DNA from: Rhizomicrobium sp.
GTDB taxonomy: Bacteria; Pseudomonadota; Alphaproteobacteria; Micropepsales; Micropepsaceae
NCBI GenBank assembly: GCA_037200985.1
Contig: JBBCGJ010000001.1
Location: 62,001-126,000 of the forward strand
DNA: 64,000 nucleotides
Reading direction: 5' to 3'
The notes under the pieces are model-generated. The model made no database searches and had not been told where the DNA came from. It saw only the letters and a program-made list of their open reading frames with translations. Positions 38,438 through 45,362 of this stretch are shown here, piece after piece; the stretch's first letter is position 1, and every line of letters starts with the position of its first letter. Position numbers and translations under genes: made by a program.

Positions 38438-38707
38438 ATGCGCCGCTTCTATGCCGGAATCGCACGGACGCTCGCCGATGCGTTTCGCCGGCCGCCGGAG
38501 TTCGGCGTTTCATCCGATGCCGTGCCATACGGGCCGCGGGTCGGGGTCTGCGCATGCGAGTGCCGGTCGGCGGGCGGCTATCAGTGGCTGTATCCGGGGC
38601 TGATCCTGCCCATGGGCGGCTTGGGCGACGGCGGATGCGGCTGCGCCGGTCGCGGCTGCGACGTCCGCGCGCCCCTCGACGGAGCGGATGTCAGGCTTCG
38701 TCCCTGA
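38438..38707 (+). CDS. possible small cysteine-rich protein
   Basis: 89 residues, starting 10 bases after the SDR stop, so it could be translated by coupling. It has five cysteines in CACEC and GCGCAGRGC blocks separated by a hydrophobic stretch (YPGLILPMGGLG). I recognise no family. Its end overlaps the convergent hydrolase gene by 17 bases. It may be a chance frame in GC-rich DNA. Confidence 0.35.
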   Translation: MRRFYAGIARTLADAFRRPPEFGVSSDAVPYGPRVGVCACECRSAGGYQWLYPGLILPMGGLGDGGCGCAGRGCDVRAPLDGADVRLRP

Positions 38708-39776
38708 GCGCGCAGATTCCGGGTCCTGAGGCAAACCCCTGCTTTCTGGGGCGAGCCGCCGGCAGACCGGCGATGGCCTGCGCCACACGCCGGACGGCGA
38801 CATCGGCCGCCGGAAGCGCGCCGCCCAGCAGCATGAAGTCGTGGATCATGTCGGGGAAATAGAGGGTCTCGACCGGAACGCCGTTCTCCCGCAATCGTCC
38901 GGCATAAGCGGCCGCTTCGTCGCGCAGCGGATCGAACCCGGCATAGAGGACGACCGACGGCGGAAGCAGGCTGACGTCATAGGCGAACAGCGGCGAGAGG
39001 CGCCACAGGCCCGGCTTGCCGTGGCCGGCAGCATAGTTCTGGCGGTACCAGCGATGCGTCTTGTCCGTGAGCAGATAGCGGTCGCCCATGGCCTTGTGCG
39101 ACGGCATGCAGGCCGACATGTCGAGACACGGATAAAGAAGAATCTGGCGATGGGGCTGATAGCCCGTCGCCTCGTTGCACTCCGCCAGACAGACCGCGGC
39201 GGCGAGATTGCCGCCCGCGCCGTCGCCGGCAAGGCCGATGCGATCGGGATCTATTCCGAGCCAGCCCTGGTTGGCATGTGCCCAGCGCAGGGCGGCGCGC
39301 GCGTCCTCGAAGGCCGCCGGAAAGGGGTGCTCGGGGGCCAGACGATAATGCACATAGATGACGATGCCGGCGGTCGCGTTCGCGAGCTGGCGGCAGAGCG
39401 GTTCGTAGATGTCGAACGTCCCGGCCGTCCAGCCGCCGCCGTGCAGAAAGAGAAGGGCGGGCATGGCCTTTCGGCCCGTGCTGCCGGCCGGACGGATGAC
39501 GCTCACCGCCGGCCCGTCGCCGCCGCGGGGATGGACATGAAAGACGCTGTCGACCGCCACGCGATCGGCCAGAAACGGCTTGCGGCACGCCTCGTAGCGC
39601 CGCCGAAACTCCTCGATATCGTCGAAAGGCTGCGGTGCGCGGCACGCGAGCTGCGCGATCACGTCGAGGGCCGCCGATGCCGGCTGGCCGGCATGCGCTT
39701 CCCAAACCAGACGCGGTTCCGCAGACGGCACAGGAATCGCGGGCGCGCTCCGCGTCCAACCGGCGTCCTGCCTCAT
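38691..39776 (-). CDS. HSL-type alpha/beta hydrolase homologue lacking the nucleophilic serine
   Basis: 361 residues, hormone-sensitive-lipase family. Oxyanion motif HGGGW (112-116), HYRLAPEHPFPAA, then the elbow reads GDGAGG where active enzymes have GDSAGG: Gly186 replaces the nucleophile. Asp282 (GFDPLRDEA) and His312 (IHDFML) of the triad remain. It may be a catalytically dead or repurposed member; a base-calling error is possible (one codon, GGC). SD GGAGG precedes the ATG and site C is 12 bases upstream. Confidence 0.86.
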   Translation of the reverse strand: MRQDAGWTRSAPAIPVPSAEPRLVWEAHAGQPASAALDVIAQLACRAPQPFDDIEEFRRRYEACRKPFLADRVAVDSVFHVHPRGGDGPAVSVIRPAGSTGRKAMPALLFLHGGGWTAGTFDIYEPLCRQLANATAGIVIYVHYRLAPEHPFPAAFEDARAALRWAHANQGWLGIDPDRIGLAGDGAGGNLAAAVCLAECNEATGYQPHRQILLYPCLDMSACMPSHKAMGDRYLLTDKTHRWYRQNYAAGHGKPGLWRLSPLFAYDVSLLPPSVVLYAGFDPLRDEAAAYAGRLRENGVPVETLYFPDMIHDFMLLGGALPAADVAVRRVAQAIAGLPAARPRKQGFASGPGICALRDEA

Positions 39777-39788
39777 TTCGGCCTCCGA

Positions 39789-39813
39789 ATAGTCTAGTAC
39801 ATCGATATACTAA
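39789..39813. promoter_or_regulatory. island regulon dyad, site C
   Basis: ATAGTCTA-N9-TATACTAA, between the divergent hydrolase (12 bases) and the rrf2 gene (62 bases). It ends 14 bases before the rrf2 -35 box, a position fitting activation of rrf2 or control of the hydrolase. Confidence 0.75.
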
Positions 39814-39827
39814 CCGGTCTCGTCGTA

Positions 39828-39856
39828 TTGCGATAGGGCCGTCGGCTGGCTATACA
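39828..39856 (+). promoter_or_regulatory. promoter of the rrf2 regulator gene
   Basis: TTGCGA (39828-39833), 17 bases, TATACA (39851-39856). Predicted start near 39863, leaving about 13 bases of leader that still contain the SD CTGGGG (39865-39870). Site C lies just upstream. Confidence 0.65.
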
Positions 39857-39875
39857 GGGCGCAGCTGGGGATCAA

Positions 39876-40337
39876 ATGCTGTCAAACAAAGCCAAATACG
39901 CGTTCAAGGCGATGTTCGCGCTGGCGCGCCTTGCGCCGGGCGAGCTGTTGCAGTCGTGGGGCATTGCGACGCAGGAAAACATCTCGAAGAAGTTTCTCGA
40001 TCTCATCCTTTTGGAATTGCGGGGTCAGGGCCTGATCCGAACCGTGCGGGGCCAGCACGGCGGCTATGCGCTGGCCAAGCCGCCGAGCGAGATCACGCTT
40101 GGCGAGATCGTCCGGATCATCGATGGCCCGCTGGCGCCGATCGCCTGCGCGAGCGTCACGGCCTATCGCCGCTGCAAGGACTGCAAGGACGAGGCGAATT
40201 GCCTGGTCCGCCAGAGCATGCGTCGCGTGCGGGACGCGGCGTCCGACATTCTGGACCACACCACGCTGGCGAGCGCCCTGTTGATGGAGAAGGCCCGAAA
40301 GACGCCACAGAAGCAGAAGCGCCGCACCGCCGCCTGA
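39876..40337 (+). CDS. Rrf2-family transcriptional regulator with four clustered cysteines
   Basis: 153 residues. Winged helix of Rrf2 type: LSNKAKYAFKAMFALARL, ISKKFLDLILLELRGQGLI, RGQHGGYALAKPPSEITLGEIVRIIDGPLAP. Then Cys91, Cys100, Cys103 and Cys109 (spacing 8-2-5), different from IscR but suited to binding an iron-sulfur cluster or zinc. Rrf2 proteins include IscR (Fe-S) and CymR (cysteine/sulfur control). It is the only DNA-binding regulator clearly encoded in this island and the best candidate to bind the seven 25-bp dyads. Basic C-terminal tail. Confidence 0.9.
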   Translation: MLSNKAKYAFKAMFALARLAPGELLQSWGIATQENISKKFLDLILLELRGQGLIRTVRGQHGGYALAKPPSEITLGEIVRIIDGPLAPIACASVTAYRRCKDCKDEANCLVRQSMRRVRDAASDILDHTTLASALLMEKARKTPQKQKRRTAA

Positions 40338-40652
40338 CTACCAATCCAGCATCGGAAACAAGGTGTCGGCGATCCAGTGCGCGCGCTGCAGATGCGATCG
40401 CACGACGCGCTGCATGCGATCGCGGTTCGCGCGCGGATCGATGCGGAAGATCTCCTGCGCGAGCTCCGCTTCCGAGGCGCCTTCCGATTCGTCGTGCAGC
40501 AGGCGCGCATAGATCGCGATATGGCGCCGGTCGTAATCCGAGAGCGCGTCGCTCCAGGGGCAGGGCCCCCAAAGCCGGATCGCCGCCACAGGGCTTTCGC
40601 CGGCTTCGGCAGGCATGCCCGCTTGCAGCATTCGAGAGGCGGTTCCGGACAT
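40338..40652 (-). CDS. small DUF2285-like protein, copy 2 (oxygenase-linked)
   Basis: About 104 residues. Paralogue of the protein at 34907: AIRLWGPCPWSDALSDYDRRHIAIYARLLHDESEGAS, FRIDPRANRDRMQRVVRSHLQRAHW and the same terminal LDW. Start unclear; ATG 40652 is used here, with 40631 and 40616 as alternatives. It lies 64 bases downstream of the AtsK-like gene on the same strand and abuts the rrf2 stop codon. Function unknown; both copies follow an oxygenase gene. Confidence 0.7.
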   Translation of the reverse strand: MSGTASRMLQAGMPAEAGESPVAAIRLWGPCPWSDALSDYDRRHIAIYARLLHDESEGASEAELAQEIFRIDPRANRDRMQRVVRSHLQRAHWIADTLFPMLDW

Positions 40653-40716
40653 CGTCGTCAATCCCGAAAACAGCCGGGCGTTCGCCGCCGGCCGACTAGA
40701 AACAACGCATCGCCCG

Positions 40717-41643
40717 CTATTCGGCCGCGATCTTGAGGTCGGGAGCGCGCACCTCCTTGCGGCGCGTGACGCTCGATCTGCCGTCCACACTGACCGGCAC
40801 GTCGCCGTCGATGGTGACGCGGTGCAGTTCGCGCGCTTCGGTGAAGTCGCCGATGCCGTAATGCTGGGTGGCGCGGTTGTCCCAGATGGCGACGTCGCCG
40901 AGCGCCCAATGCCAGCGCACCGTGTTCTCCAGCCGCGTGATGTGGTCCTGGAAGATGGCGATGAGACGCGCGGAATCGTCCCTGTTCAGCCCGACGATCT
41001 TCTGCGCGAAATTGCCCAGTACCAGCGTGCGCTCGCCGGTCTCCGGATGGACGCGGACGAGCGGATGCTCCGTTTCGTAGATCGTGGAGGCGAAGACGTT
41101 GGTGTGACGCTTCAGGCGATCCGCCGTCGCGTCGGGGCGCGTGGCGGCGTAGTCGAAGGCGTTCGTGTGCAGCGCCCAAAGCTTGTCCGCAAGCTCGCGC
41201 AGCGGCACCGGCAGGTGCTCATAGGCGGCGGCGGTGTTGGCCCACACCGTGTCGCCGCCCTTGGGCGGCAGATGGACGGCGCGCAGGATCGATGCCAAGG
41301 GATAGGCGTCCACGAAGGTCACGTCGGTGTGCCACTGATTGGCCGCGTAGCTGCCGTCCGAGATGATGTTGAGGGCGACTTCGGTCCCCTCGATCTTCGG
41401 GACGGTCGGATGCGGTACCAGATTGCCCAGCAGCTTGCCGAAGGCCTCTTGATCCGCATCGGTCAGGTGATGCTGGTCGCGAAAAAAGATGACCTTGTGC
41501 GTGAAAAGCGCCTGGCGGATGGCCGCCACGGTCCCGGCGTCGAGATCGCCGCCGAGCCTGATGCCGGATATCTCGGCGCCGATCCGCCCGGCGACGGGCC
41601 GATGCTTCAGTTCGGTGTCCTTGATCTTCTCATGCAAACCCAT
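40717..41643 (-). CDS. atsK: AtsK-like Fe(II)/2-oxoglutarate-dependent alkylsulfatase (TauD family)
   Basis: 308 residues. TauD-fold dioxygenase; iron ligands His105, Asp107 (QWHTDVTF) and His261 ([12 protein letters not shown]), with Arg275 near the end for 2-oxoglutarate. The stretches [47 protein letters not shown] and [20 protein letters not shown] follow Pseudomonas AtsK, which oxidatively cleaves alkyl sulfate esters to aldehyde plus sulfate. Taurine dioxygenase is the alternative, but these blocks favour AtsK. SD AGGAGA. Followed by the small DUF2285-like gene. Confidence 0.82.
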   Translation of the reverse strand: MGLHEKIKDTELKHRPVAGRIGAEISGIRLGGDLDAGTVAAIRQALFTHKVIFFRDQHHLTDADQEAFGKLLGNLVPHPTVPKIEGTEVALNIISDGSYAANQWHTDVTFVDAYPLASILRAVHLPPKGGDTVWANTAAAYEHLPVPLRELADKLWALHTNAFDYAATRPDATADRLKRHTNVFASTIYETEHPLVRVHPETGERTLVLGNFAQKIVGLNRDDSARLIAIFQDHITRLENTVRWHWALGDVAIWDNRATQHYGIGDFTEARELHRVTIDGDVPVSVDGRSSVTRRKEVRAPDLKIAAE

Positions 41644-41869
41644 GTCGGTCTCCTGGTTGACGGTATCGAGGAAAGGTTCGGCCGGGTCGGGACAGTCCGC
41701 ACGCCCCCCGCCTTCGGTGTGGCGATGTTCGTCGAGCGGATCAGGATGGCCGAGACGTCGCCGGCCGCCCCCGCGAACAGGATGGCAGGCGTCGACAGCG
41801 CGGCATGCGAATTGCTCCCCATCCTTTTCACGCCGCCGTACCCACCGCGTCTCTCCGATCTTACCATAT

Positions 41870-41894
41870 ATACTCTATCATTCAACTAGACTAT
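41870..41894. promoter_or_regulatory. island regulon dyad, site D
   Basis: ATACTCTA-N9-TAGACTAT, the same arms as site A. It is 67 bases from the small exported-peptide ATG (plus) and 226 bases from the atsK-like ATG (minus). Directly followed by the promoter at 41896. Confidence 0.8.
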
Positions 41895-41895
41895 A

Positions 41896-41924
41896 TTGCC
41901 TTTTCGGCTGCGCGGCGATATTGT
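41896..41924 (+). promoter_or_regulatory. promoter of the small exported-peptide gene
   Basis: TTGCCT (41896-41901), 17 bases, TATTGT (41919-41924), one base after dyad D. A regulator on the dyad would touch the -35 box. Predicted leader about 30 bases to ATG 41962. Confidence 0.5.
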
Positions 41925-41961
41925 TGGTCATGAGCGCCGCGGCCGTCGTCAGGGGAGATTC

Positions 41962-42108
41962 ATGCGCAAATTCAGCACGTCCGATCTGATCGGCTATGCG
42001 GTGTTCGCGGCGCTGTTCCTGGCCGTGGCGGGGTTGCGCCCGGCACACGCCGTCGATCCGGGCGCGCAGATGAAGCCCGGATCCATCGTGGTGCGCCTGC
42101 CGAGATAG
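41962..42108 (+). CDS. 48-residue exported or membrane peptide
   Basis: MRKFSTSDLIGYAV start, hydrophobic core to residue 25, then RPAHA|VDPGAQ, a good signal peptidase site leaving an 18-residue mature peptide (VDPGAQMKPGSIVVRLPR). SD AGGGGAGA before ATG 41962. Own promoter and dyad D upstream. Unknown function; could be a periplasmic helper of the TonB system or a signal. The strong ribosome site and operator argue that it is real. Confidence 0.6.
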   Translation: MRKFSTSDLIGYAVFAALFLAVAGLRPAHAVDPGAQMKPGSIVVRLPR

Positions 42109-42130
42109 GCGCCGCGACCGGCCGCCCGCG

Positions 42131-42562
42131 TCAATCGTCCGCGGCGTGCGGATCGATCTCCCGGATGGGCAGGTCCCAGTGGTTCAGGGTCAGTTCCCAT
42201 CGCCTCTGCTCATCGCGTTCCAGTGTCGTCCGATCGGGGAAGAGCTGGCGCTCGACCTCCCGTTCGTGCGTCGTGGCGGCATAGTCCGGATATGTGATCA
42301 CGATGCGATAGTCCCAGCGCGAATCCTCGCTCGTGTGAAGGCCGGGTCGATCCACGGTATAGGCCGTGACATATCCGAGCTGCTTCTCGCGATCGAGAAT
42401 GGCGATCTGGTATTTCTGGAATATCTTCCACCATTCGCTCTGGTGGCCGTATTGAATCCGGTAAACCCACTCCACCTGATATGACGTGCCGGCCCCGGCA
42501 TGGCTTGCGCCCGTGAGCGCCAACAGGGCGACACAGGCGGCCGATAGCGTTCTGCGATACAT
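42131..42562 (-). CDS. periplasmic protein of Dabb/NIPSNAP-like size, unknown function
   Basis: 143 residues with signal peptide MYRRTLSAACVALLALTGASHA. Mature part: EWVYRIQYGHQSEWWKIFQKYQIAILDREKQLGYVTAY, DSRWDYRIVITYPDYAAT, ERQLFPDRTTLERDEQRRWELT, a two-half alpha/beta pattern like dimeric ferredoxin-fold proteins. Start ATG 42562 gives a clean signal peptide. It follows the TonB receptor gene by 64 bases on the same strand, so likely a periplasmic partner of that uptake system. Function unproven. Confidence 0.75.
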   Translation of the reverse strand: MYRRTLSAACVALLALTGASHAGAGTSYQVEWVYRIQYGHQSEWWKIFQKYQIAILDREKQLGYVTAYTVDRPGLHTSEDSRWDYRIVITYPDYAATTHEREVERQLFPDRTTLERDEQRRWELTLNHWDLPIREIDPHAADD

Positions 42563-42626
42563 GGATGACCTGCCTTCCGATACGGAGTGAACGGCGGCGA
42601 CCGCGCTCGCCATCGCCGCCTCGTTC

Positions 42627-44981
42627 CTATTCCACATGCGCGTCGAAGGTGACGCCGAACGTCCTTGGGTCGCCCAGCACGCCGACGACCGGGGTGATGG
42701 CAGACGCGCCGCCGATGCCGATCAGATAGCGCTGATCGGCCAGATTCTTCGACCAGAAGCGCAGTGCGTATTTGCCGTCGCTCGTCCGCACGCCGATGCC
42801 GAAATTGGTCAGCCCATAGGCGTCCTGATAGGCATAGGGCGAGACCGGATTGTACAGCGACGTCTTGGAACGGAAGGTCTGGTTCAGGTAGGTGAAACCG
42901 GTGAAATCGCCGTCCAGCGGCACCTCATAGTTCACGTTGAGCTGCGCATTCCACTTCGGCGCGCCCGGAAGCTGATAGCCGGACAGGTTCACCGACTTGG
43001 TGACGTTGGTCAGCTCGATCGGCGCCGGCGCGTCGTCGTAGGAAACGAACGTCGCGTCGTTATAGGCGCCGCTGAGCGAGATCGTCAGATTGTCGAGCGG
43101 CTGGTAGGTGGTCTCCAGTTCGACGCCGCGCTGGCGCACGCTGGCCGCATTGGTCAGGAAGATCTTCGTCGTCGGACCCGTCGTGACCGCCGCCGATGCC
43201 TGATAGTCCGAAATGTCGTTCCAGTAGAGGTCGAGATTGGCGATCAGCCGTCCGTCCAGCCAGGTCGTCTTCACGCCGGCTTCGTAGTCGGTGGCCCTCT
43301 CCGGCTTGATGATGACGGGGATGCCGGGCGCGGCGGTCGTGTTGATGCCGCCCGATTTCTCGCCATGGCTCACGGAAAAATAGGCGAAGATGTTCTCGTC
43401 GATCTTGTAGGACGGATTGATCAGCCAGGAGACGGAGCCGAAATCCTTCTGCTGGGCGACGGAGAACGGTCCGCCGAAGCTGGCGATCACCGCATTGCGC
43501 GTGGCAAGCGCCACGCCGGTGAGCGGCGCGCCGCCGAACGACGTGGCGACGTCGGAACCGGCCTTGTGCTCCCAGGTGTAGCGCAGGCCGCCGGTGATTG
43601 TCGCGGCGTCGGTGACGTGCCAGGTGCCTTGCGCGAATCCGGCATAGCTGTCCGTCGTGGCACGGCCGAACTGGTCGTATTCCACGCCGTTCAGGAGCGC
43701 CGGCGGGGCGGCCGGGTTGCCCAGAAGGAACGCCGAGGCATCCGAGAAAAAGATGTCGCGATTGTTGCTGAGCACGCGCTCGTGCAACAGGTAGGCGCCG
43801 CCCTGGTATTCGAAGGTCTGGCCCGTGGGCGAGGCGACGCGCAATTCCTGCGAATATTGCGACACGTCCACGTCATAGCCGCCGCGGAAGATCGGGAAGG
43901 GCGACAGATCCGAGTCGTTGTAGGGCCGGAAGCGCAGGCTGCGGAACGCCGTGATCGACGTGATCGTGTGGTCGGCGACGGTCCAGTCCGCCTGATTGGA
44001 GATGCCGTTGACCGAGGAGTGGGTGATACCCTGGGTATCGAGGTTGGCGCCCTTGGTCAGGTCGAAAATCGGCGTGTAGCCGAAGACGCCCTGCAAAAGC
44101 TTCGACCAGCCCACCCGCGGCGCGCCATTGGCAAAGTTCGGGTCGGTGATGGCGGGATAGTAATTGTTGATCTCATCGGTCTGGTTGTGCTCGATGATCA
44201 GCCGATCGCGGAAGTCGCTCGTGGGCGTGAACAGCAATTGGCCGCGCACCGACCAGCGGTCGGTATCGAGCAGGTGGTCGTCGTTGAAATTGTTCTTGAT
44301 CCAGCCATTGCCCTTGTCGCCCGATACCGTCAGGCGGAAGGCGAGTTCGTCATCGATGATCGGCGCCGTCACATTGGCGCGAATCTGCTCCCGGTCGTGG
44401 TTGCCGTAACTGACTTCGAAATTCGCTTCCGGCGTGAAGCTCGGTTCCTGGGTCGTGATCACGACGGCCCCGATGGTGGTGTTCTTGCCGAGCAGCGTGC
44501 CCTGCGGGCCGCGGAGAATCTCGACGTGATCGAGATCGACGAAATCGAACCAGCTGAAGCCGACATGGGTGAACACGACGTTGTCCACGATCAGGCCGAC
44601 GCCCGATTCGACGCCGTCGAAATTGGCGTTGCCGCCCAGACCGCGGATCGAGAATTGCGACACGCGGGTGTTCTGCTGCACGGCTGAGAAATTCGGGACC
44701 TTGTCGGCGTAGTCGGCGATACGGTCCGCGTGTTCGAGCTTCAGGTTGTCGCCGGCGATGAGGGAAATCGGAAGCGGGACGTCCTGGTTGTTTTCCGCGC
44801 GGTGCCGCCCGGTCACGACGATGGTTTCGACGCTTTCGATCGCGGCGGTTCCGCCCCCATCGGCATCCGCGGCGTGCGTCCTGGACGCGAGGAGCACGGC
44901 ACTGCCCGCCAGCAACGCCAATCGGATGGACGAGGATTTTGCTCCGGCGCGCGTCGCGCCGGCCGAATGAAATGAAGACAC
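42627..44981 (-). CDS. TonB-dependent outer-membrane receptor
   Basis: 784 residues. Signal peptide (SSSIRLALLAGSAVLLASRTHA), plug domain (NQDVPLPISLIAGDNLKLEHADRIADYADKVPNFS, FSIRGLGGNANFDG, EILRGPQGTLLGKNTTIGAVVI) and a 22-strand barrel with GGLRYTWEHK and ERATDYEAGVKT blocks, ending in GDPRTFGVTFDAHVE. It imports a scarce ligand across the outer membrane with TonB energy. In this island the ligand is probably an organosulfur compound or sulfate ester (inference). GTG start 44981 with AGGGG; dyad E is 46 bases upstream. Confidence 0.94.
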   Translation of the reverse strand: MSSFHSAGATRAGAKSSSIRLALLAGSAVLLASRTHAADADGGGTAAIESVETIVVTGRHRAENNQDVPLPISLIAGDNLKLEHADRIADYADKVPNFSAVQQNTRVSQFSIRGLGGNANFDGVESGVGLIVDNVVFTHVGFSWFDFVDLDHVEILRGPQGTLLGKNTTIGAVVITTQEPSFTPEANFEVSYGNHDREQIRANVTAPIIDDELAFRLTVSGDKGNGWIKNNFNDDHLLDTDRWSVRGQLLFTPTSDFRDRLIIEHNQTDEINNYYPAITDPNFANGAPRVGWSKLLQGVFGYTPIFDLTKGANLDTQGITHSSVNGISNQADWTVADHTITSITAFRSLRFRPYNDSDLSPFPIFRGGYDVDVSQYSQELRVASPTGQTFEYQGGAYLLHERVLSNNRDIFFSDASAFLLGNPAAPPALLNGVEYDQFGRATTDSYAGFAQGTWHVTDAATITGGLRYTWEHKAGSDVATSFGGAPLTGVALATRNAVIASFGGPFSVAQQKDFGSVSWLINPSYKIDENIFAYFSVSHGEKSGGINTTAAPGIPVIIKPERATDYEAGVKTTWLDGRLIANLDLYWNDISDYQASAAVTTGPTTKIFLTNAASVRQRGVELETTYQPLDNLTISLSGAYNDATFVSYDDAPAPIELTNVTKSVNLSGYQLPGAPKWNAQLNVNYEVPLDGDFTGFTYLNQTFRSKTSLYNPVSPYAYQDAYGLTNFGIGVRTSDGKYALRFWSKNLADQRYLIGIGGASAITPVVGVLGDPRTFGVTFDAHVE

Positions 44982-45027
44982 GTAAATACCCCTGCTCTAG
45001 CTGCTGCAACGCCACGCACTTATGTTG

Positions 45028-45052
45028 ATAGTCTATCAACAAACTATAGTAT
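45028..45052. promoter_or_regulatory. island regulon dyad, site E
   Basis: ATAGTCTA-N9-TATAGTAT, 46 bases upstream of the TonB receptor GTG. Nearly the same distance as site A from its minus-strand target. Confidence 0.78.
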
Positions 45053-45180
45053 GAATAGGGACCCGGGGTCGGGCGGTCAATAGGATTGTTCCCGCCGATC
45101 CGCACGTGGAAGCGAAGGGACGCGGCAATGGCGGAGGTTGGAGCGGGCGAACGCCCGCATCGTTTGGAGCCGTCGCCGAT

Positions 45181-45205
45181 ATACTATATTTTGCGAGTAA
45201 ACTTA
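45181..45205. promoter_or_regulatory. island regulon dyad, site F
   Basis: ATACTATA-N9-TAAACTTA, 157 bases upstream of the NtaA/DszA-type monooxygenase ATG. The right arm is the most diverged of the set, but the spacing is exact. Confidence 0.62.
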
Positions 45206-45362
45206 GAGTGCGTCATGGCTCGCAGCGTCTTTCCTCGTCCCCGACCGTTGCCGGCGCGAAACGGACCGACGGACTTTTCTTCGGCGCGGGCGACACTACT
45301 TCTAGACTTGCGCGTCCGCATACAGGCCGCATCGCGCCCAGCAGGATGAAGGAACGTCTCCC

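Larger units (their letters stand above)
41644..41961. other. 318-base intergenic region between atsK-like and small-peptide genes
   Basis: No credible gene is seen. It contains regulatory site D and a plus-strand promoter for the small peptide gene. The 226 bases between site D and the atsK-like ATG look like an unusually long leader, but I find no clear second site or riboswitch there. Confidence 0.6.
44982..45362. other. 381-base intergenic region with two regulon dyads
   Basis: Divergent spacer between the TonB receptor and flavin monooxygenase genes. It holds dyads E and F and a lone half-site TAGACTTG (45303-45310). A 44-codon frame at 45215-45349 ends just before the monooxygenase ribosome site but has no supporting features. 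Confidence 0.6.

Noticed and set aside
41607-41822. Minus-strand small frame upstream of the atsK-like gene
   Set aside because: It overlaps the start of the real gene in another frame and has no usable ribosome site.
45286-45310. Possible eighth regulon dyad (TAGACTTG at 45303) before the flavin monooxygenase gene
   Set aside because: Only the right arm fits; at the required 9-base spacing the left side reads GCGGGCGA.
45215-45349. 44-codon frame (MARSVFPRPRPLP...) as a leader peptide gene
   Set aside because: No ribosome site, no cysteine or other regulatory codon run, and no recognisable features.
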